Assembly: GCA_020846855.1 (NCBI GenBank)
Contig: JADLDD010000053.1
Location: forward strand, 1-58,385
DNA from: Acidimicrobiia bacterium
GTDB taxonomy: Bacteria; Actinomycetota; Acidimicrobiia; IMCC26256; JADLDD01
DNA: 58,385 bases
Direction of reading: 5' to 3'
Both the position numbers and the translations under genes were made by a program. Below are positions 52,792-58,385 of this stretch, one piece after another. The notes beneath the pieces were generated by a model, which saw only the letters and a program-made list of their open reading frames with translations, was not told where the DNA came from and did no database searches. How positions within the stretch are numbered: position 1 is the stretch's first letter; every line of letters begins with the position of its first letter.

Positions 52792-54257
52792 TCGAGGTCC
52801 TCGAGCGCCGGGTCCGAGTCGGCGACCACCCCGGCTCCGGCCTGCACCGACGCCCGCCCGTCGCCGTCCCAGACCATGGTCCGGATGGCGATGGCCGTGT
52901 CGAGGTTCCCCGAGAAGTCGAGGTAGCCGACCACCCCGGCGTACGGACCCCGCCGGGTGGGCTCCAGCTCGTCGATGATCTCCATGGACCTCACCTTCGG
53001 CGCGCCGCTCACGGTACCGGCGGGGAAGGTCGCGCGCAGCACGTCGACGGCGCCGCGGCCCGGGGCCAGGTCGCCCGACACCTGGCTCGTGAGGTGCATC
53101 ACGTGCGAGTAGCGCTCGAGGGTCATGAGCTCGTCGACCCGGGCCGTGCCGTACCTGACCACCCGCCCGATGTCGTTGCGGGCGAGATCGACGAGCATCA
53201 CGTGCTCGGCCTGCTCCTTGGGGTGCTCGGCCAGCTCGGCGGCGAGGCGGCGGTCGTCGTCGTCGGTGCGGCCGCGTCGCCGGGTGCCGGCGATGGGCCG
53301 CGAGATCACACGGCCGTCGAGGAGCTGGACCATGGGCTCGGGCGACGACCCCACGAGGGTCACCTCGGGATGACGCACCACGTACATGTACGGCGACGGG
53401 TTCACCTGGCGCAGCACCCGGTACACGGCGAACGGGTCGTAGGTGCCGGCCAGGTCGAAGCGCTGGCTGAGGACCACCTGGAAGATGTCGCCCGCGAAGA
53501 TGTGCTCCCGGGCGGCCTCGACGGCGTCGCGGTACACCTCGCCCGGGAGCGTGCTGTGGGTGTCGGGACGGGCGAGGGTCGCCGGGTCGGGTAGGGAGGC
53601 GACGGGAAGGGCGAGGGGCCGGGCGAGGTCGTCGACGACGGCGGCCAGGCGGGCCGCGGCGGCGTCGTAGGCGGCGTCGAGCGCCGGGGCCGGGGGTGGG
53701 CCGCCTCCGGGCGCCGGCTCGACGACCACGTTCTCGACCAGGGTGAGGCGCTGCCGGAAGTGGTCGAAGGCGGCCACCGACCCGGTGAGGAACAGCAGGG
53801 CGTCAGGGACGTGGGCGTCGTCGGTGGGCGGGTCGGGCAGCCGCTCGATCTCCCGCACCACGTCGTAGCCGAGGTATCCGACCACCCCGCCGTGGAAGGG
53901 GGGCAGGCCCTCGATGGAGGGCGAGCGGAGCCGGGCGAGCAACGCCTCCACCGCGGCGAGGATCCCCCGGTCGAGCGGCACCCCGGCCGGCGGCGCCGCG
54001 CCCCGGCACTCGACCGCCCCGCCCCGGGACACGAGCGTCATCACCGGGTCGCGGCCGAGGAACGAGAAGCGGCCCCACCGCTCGCCGTGCTCGACCGACT
54101 CGAGCAGGAACCCCGGCTTCTCCCCCACCAGCTTGGCGAACGCGGACACGGGCGTCTCGAGATCGGCCAGCACCTCGCACCACAGGGGGACGACCGTGTG
54201 GTCGCGGGCCAGGGCGTGGAACTCGTCGCGGCCGGGCCGCACACCGGCCGGCATCAC
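52716..54257 (-). CDS. trpE: Anthranilate synthase component I
   Basis: A 513-residue chorismate-using enzyme, first step of tryptophan synthesis. The feedback-binding LLES motif is in PGFLLESVEHGERWGRFSFLG, about residue 50-70 (only the LLES core is diagnostic). The catalytic region has SPEPMV, GTRRRG, DLARNDIGRV and FPAGTVSGAPKVRSMEIIDE. trpG is not adjacent and must lie elsewhere. The start is GTG 54257 or the ATG next to it (54254), 7 bases after the hisI stop. So trpE is in one transcript with hisI, apart from the trpC-trpA block. Confidence 0.96.
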   Translation of the reverse strand: MMPAGVRPGRDEFHALARDHTVVPLWCEVLADLETPVSAFAKLVGEKPGFLLESVEHGERWGRFSFLGRDPVMTLVSRGGAVECRGAAPPAGVPLDRGILAAVEALLARLRSPSIEGLPPFHGGVVGYLGYDVVREIERLPDPPTDDAHVPDALLFLTGSVAAFDHFRQRLTLVENVVVEPAPGGGPPPAPALDAAYDAAAARLAAVVDDLARPLALPVASLPDPATLARPDTHSTLPGEVYRDAVEAAREHIFAGDIFQVVLSQRFDLAGTYDPFAVYRVLRQVNPSPYMYVVRHPEVTLVGSSPEPMVQLLDGRVISRPIAGTRRRGRTDDDDRRLAAELAEHPKEQAEHVMLVDLARNDIGRVVRYGTARVDELMTLERYSHVMHLTSQVSGDLAPGRGAVDVLRATFPAGTVSGAPKVRSMEIIDELEPTRRGPYAGVVGYLDFSGNLDTAIAIRTMVWDGDGRASVQAGAGVVADSDPALEDLECSNKAQALLTAAAASTALSGGPEH

Positions 54258-54264
54258 GGGCGGC

Positions 54265-54642
54265 TCACACGCGCCCGGGGGTCGCGCCCGATCCGAAGGC
54301 CCGGAAGAAGCACGTCCGCTCCCCCGTGTGGCACGCCCCGCGCCCCTCCTGCTCGACCACGAAGAGGAGGCAGTCCATGTCGCAGTCGTAGTAGGCCTCG
54401 CGGACGTACTGGCGGTCGCCCGACGTCTCGCCCTTGCACCAGTACTCCCGGCGGCTGCGGCTCCAGAACCAGGTCCGGCCGGTCTCGAGCGTACGGCGGA
54501 GCGCGTCGGCGTTCATCCACGCCATCATCAGGACCCGCCCCGTCCCCTGCTCCTGGACGATGGCGGGAACCAGGCCGTCGGCGTCGAACGCGACGGCCTC
54601 GATCTCGTCGGGGGTGGCTCGGATCGGCGTGGCGGTGGGCAT
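54265..54642 (-). CDS. hisI: Phosphoribosyl-AMP cyclohydrolase
   Basis: A 125-residue zinc/magnesium enzyme of histidine synthesis (third step). Family motifs are [45 protein letters not shown] with the metal aspartates, and [12 protein letters not shown] with catalytic cysteines. It is the monofunctional form; no hisE domain follows. ATG 54642 follows TACGCT by 9 bases. hisI-trpE link histidine and tryptophan synthesis in one transcript. Confidence 0.96.
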   Translation of the reverse strand: MPTATPIRATPDEIEAVAFDADGLVPAIVQEQGTGRVLMMAWMNADALRRTLETGRTWFWSRSRREYWCKGETSGDRQYVREAYYDCDMDCLLFVVEQEGRGACHTGERTCFFRAFGSGATPGRV

Positions 54643-54651
54643 CGCCGGGCC

Positions 54652-54657
54652 AGCGTA
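54652..54657 (-). promoter_or_regulatory. -10 box of hisI
   Basis: TACGCT on the minus strand is 9 bases before ATG 54642, so the predicted message starts at or 1-2 bases before the ATG. The first copy of the 61-bp repeat begins just beyond it. Confidence 0.45.
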
Positions 54658-54669
54658 GCGGCGCCCCCC

Positions 54670-54709
54670 GCACCCCTTCCGAGCGTTGGGGCACTACTCG
54701 TCGCCAGGC
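54670..54709. repeat. Intergenic repeat, copy A (40-bp partial)
   Basis: The first 40 bases of the 61-bp unit (GCACCCCTTCCGAGCGTTGG and on to CGCCAGGC), ending where copy B begins. It is identical to copy C over this length. Confidence 0.85.
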
Positions 54710-54770
54710 GCACCCCTTCCGAGCGTTGGGGCAGTACTCGTCGCCAGGCGCACGGAACTGTCCCAACGCC
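54710..54770. repeat. Intergenic repeat, copy B (61 bp)
   Basis: Full unit, joined head-to-tail to copy A. It contains GCGTTGGG and CCCAACGC as inverted ends around about 32 bases, so it could form a cruciform or RNA hairpin. It differs from copy C at one base (CAG for CAC). Confidence 0.85.
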
Positions 54771-54847
54771 TCGGGAACTCCACCGGTCGCCGCTCCCGTC
54801 CCGGCCCCGTCCCGGCCCCGTCCCAACCCCGGTCCGCACCCCGGTCC

Positions 54848-54908
54848 GCACCCCTTCCGAGCGTTGGGGCACTACTCGTCGCCAGGCGCACGGAACTGTC
54901 CCAACGCC
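54848..54908. repeat. Intergenic repeat, copy C (61 bp)
   Basis: Full unit, 77 bases after copy B and ending 21 bases before the oligopeptidase start. The 54771-54847 spacer itself is made of short tandem units (GTCCCGGCCCC and GGTCCGCACCC, each about twice). Confidence 0.85.
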
Positions 54909-54916
54909 GGGCGTGC

Positions 54917-54922
54917 GAGACT
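54917..54922 (+). promoter_or_regulatory. -10-like box of the oligopeptidase gene
   Basis: GAGACT is 7 bases before ATG 54930. It differs from TANNNT at the first base, as do three other boxes here. Its upstream region is repeat copy C. Confidence 0.3.
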
Positions 54923-54929
54923 CGCCCCG

Positions 54930-57245
<2,316 letters not shown>

Positions 57246-57306
57246 GGGTCACCGGACCGCCGGCCGTGGGCCGGACGCCCGGACGGACGCCCGGACGGCC
57301 GGGCGG

Positions 57307-58188
57307 TCAGGCCAGCGGGAGCATGGTGGCGAGCTGGCGGGACTGGGCGAGGAGCGTGCCGTCGGGGGCCCACAGCTCGCCGTCCTCCTCCACGAAGCCC
57401 TCGTGGGCCACGCTGGTCCGGAACACGGCCAGCACGAACCCGTCGGGGTCGCAGCCCGGGTGCGGAAGGCCGGCCCGGAAGTGGATGGTCAGGTCGACGG
57501 TCGGAACCACGACCGGTTCGGCGACGCGCGAGAACATCGGCGGGATCCAGCCGTCGGTCATCGCGGCGGCGAGGAGGGCGTCGACGGGCCGGTGCTCGGC
57601 CAGGCGCATCCACCCTCCGGCGACCGCCCGGGCGCCCGGGGGAACCCCGGGGACCGGCGGGTGCCCGATCGCCCAGCGGATCTCGTAGCGCTGCCCGATG
57701 GGCGGGACCTCCCGGGGGACCGCCGGCACGACGTAGGCCTCGGGGCCCGGCACCTGGGGCATCACCACGTCGCAGAACTCCGGCCCGGGGCGGGACCCGG
57801 AGAACGCCGCGACGGCCAGCGCGACCAGCCTCCCGTCCTGCTCCATACGGGCGCTGGCGGTCGTCATGGACCGCCCGACCCGCTCGACGCGTGTGGTGAT
57901 CTCGACCGCGCCCTCGGCCGGGGCCCGCGTGTAGTGGACGGTCAGCGACCGCGGATGGCGCGCCGGGTCGCCGACGGCGTCGCTGAGCGCCCGCAGGAGG
58001 ATCGCGGCCAGATACCCGCCGTTGGGACCTCGCATCACCCACCAGCGCCTCGACATCGCGGCCCGGTAGAGGCGCTCCGACCCCTCCGCCGGCGCGCGGC
58101 TCGGATCGCGGTCGGCGGAGGGCGTCAGGAGCTCGACGGCGGTCTCGGTGTCGAAGGGGGTCTCGGTGTCGAACGGGGTCGGGTCCAC
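57307..58188 (-). CDS. TesB-like acyl-CoA thioesterase (double hot-dog)
   Basis: A 293-residue protein of the double hot-dog thioesterase type (4HBT_3). The first fold has MRGPNGGYLAAILLRAL and SLTVHYTRAPAEGAVEI. The second fold (about 150-290) has DGWIPPMFSR and VPTVDLTIHFRAGLP. It probably hydrolyses acyl-CoA; chain length is unknown. The N terminus holds a tandem PFDTET-PFDTET duplication. GTG 58188 follows TACGCT by 9 bases. The gene is convergent with the oligopeptidase, 61 bases apart. Confidence 0.87.
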   Translation of the reverse strand: MDPTPFDTETPFDTETAVELLTPSADRDPSRAPAEGSERLYRAAMSRRWWVMRGPNGGYLAAILLRALSDAVGDPARHPRSLTVHYTRAPAEGAVEITTRVERVGRSMTTASARMEQDGRLVALAVAAFSGSRPGPEFCDVVMPQVPGPEAYVVPAVPREVPPIGQRYEIRWAIGHPPVPGVPPGARAVAGGWMRLAEHRPVDALLAAAMTDGWIPPMFSRVAEPVVVPTVDLTIHFRAGLPHPGCDPDGFVLAVFRTSVAHEGFVEEDGELWAPDGTLLAQSRQLATMLPLA

Positions 58189-58197
58189 GGCCGGGGC

Positions 58198-58203
58198 AGC
58201 GTA
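58198..58203 (-). promoter_or_regulatory. -10 box of the thioesterase gene
   Basis: TACGCT on the minus strand is 9 bases before GTG 58188, the same arrangement as hisI. Confidence 0.45.
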
Positions 58204-58214
58204 GGCCGTCGCCG

Positions 58215-58385
58215 CTACGCCACGGGCTCGAGGCGCACCCGCACGCCGCGGTCGGCGGGAACCGGCTGCCAGCCGATCGGCGCGTAGTCGAGGTGGCCGT
58301 AGCCGCCGACGAAGCCGAGGTGCTTGACCATCCCGGGGCTCACGTCGTTGGTGCCGTTCCAGCCCTCGAACATGTGGGGGTCCCA
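58215..58385 (-). CDS. C-terminal fragment of an unrecognised protein (cut by window edge)
   Basis: The last 56 codons of a gene whose start lies beyond the right edge. It reads WDPHMFEGWNGTND, then GMVKHLGFVGGYGHLDYAP and ends RVRLEPVA with a TAG stop. Codon bias and an open frame to the edge support it. The Gly/Trp/His-rich sequence suggests an enzyme core, but I cannot name the family. Confidence 0.7.
   Translation of the reverse strand, partial: WDPHMFEGWNGTNDVSPGMVKHLGFVGGYGHLDYAPIGWQPVPADRGVRVRLEPVA

Overview
The window is a continuous, gene-dense chromosomal segment of a very GC-rich bacterium. Codons are strongly GC-biased at position 3, GTG starts are very common, and many promoters have a TANNNT box 6 to 9 bases before the start codon (leaderless transcripts). 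The gene content fits Actinomycetota: an infC-rpmI-rplT cluster with a divergent DUF1844 gene, an InhA-type FabI, a PdtaR-type ANTAR regulator and a GH15 trehalase/glucoamylase-like enzyme. The gene order and the 16S fragment suggest class Acidimicrobiia; this assignment is an inference. I see no phage, transposase, CRISPR array, toxin-antitoxin or plasmid gene. The region is core metabolism.

Layout. Positions 1-510 are the 5' third of a 16S rRNA gene on the minus strand, with its leader and a strong promoter up to about 885. From 972 to 11902 the minus strand carries tyrS, a DUF2249 gene, and then, in transcription order, argC-argJ-argB-argD-argF-argR-argG-argH-mpg. This is a near-complete arginine operon from N-acetylglutamate onward, read from one leaderless promoter with an ARG-box-like palindrome. 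A TetR-family gene (plus) faces pheT. From 18495 to 12893 the minus strand reads infC-rpmI-rplT-rRNA methyltransferase-pheS-pheT. A divergent DUF1844 gene and a GH15 enzyme lie on the plus strand. From 26096 to 20999 an FMN riboswitch leads ribD-ribE-ribBA-ribH, followed without a gap by hisG and a cold-shock-like gene. Next, still on the minus strand, come a patatin-like gene, rpsA, a methyltransferase, polA, an acyltransferase-SGNH membrane protein, an ANTAR response regulator and a coiled-coil protein.

From 36023 to 41559 the plus strand carries an acyl-CoA dehydrogenase, tRNA-Leu(CAA), a small membrane protein, acpP, fabI, an MFS transporter with an extra N-terminal domain, and a dienelactone hydrolase. 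The minus strand from 48155 to 41573 holds trpC-trpB2-trpF-trpB-trpA, a small CxxC protein, an ECF sigma factor and its anti-sigma factor. A GH1 beta-glucosidase and an OmpR-type two-component pair are on the plus strand (48221-51842). hisI-trpE-ygfZ (minus), an oligopeptidase B (plus), a thioesterase (minus) and a truncated gene complete the window. Tryptophan genes are therefore split in two blocks; trpD and trpG are not here.

Most notable observations. (1) argH has a single in-frame TAG replacing the second lysine codon of its KKNPD signature, in an otherwise intact frame. (2) infC has no plausible ATG/GTG/TTG start but a perfect Shine-Dalgarno before an ATC codon. (3) At least ten gene pairs are joined by the same 4-base GTGA overlap. 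(4) Leaderless promoters recur through the window. (5) A 61-bp imperfectly palindromic repeat sits in the hisI/oligopeptidase divergent region. (6) The FMN riboswitch operon extends into hisG. (7) A second, TrpB2-type synthase lies between trpC and trpF. I did not find a clearly new multi-gene defence or metabolic system.
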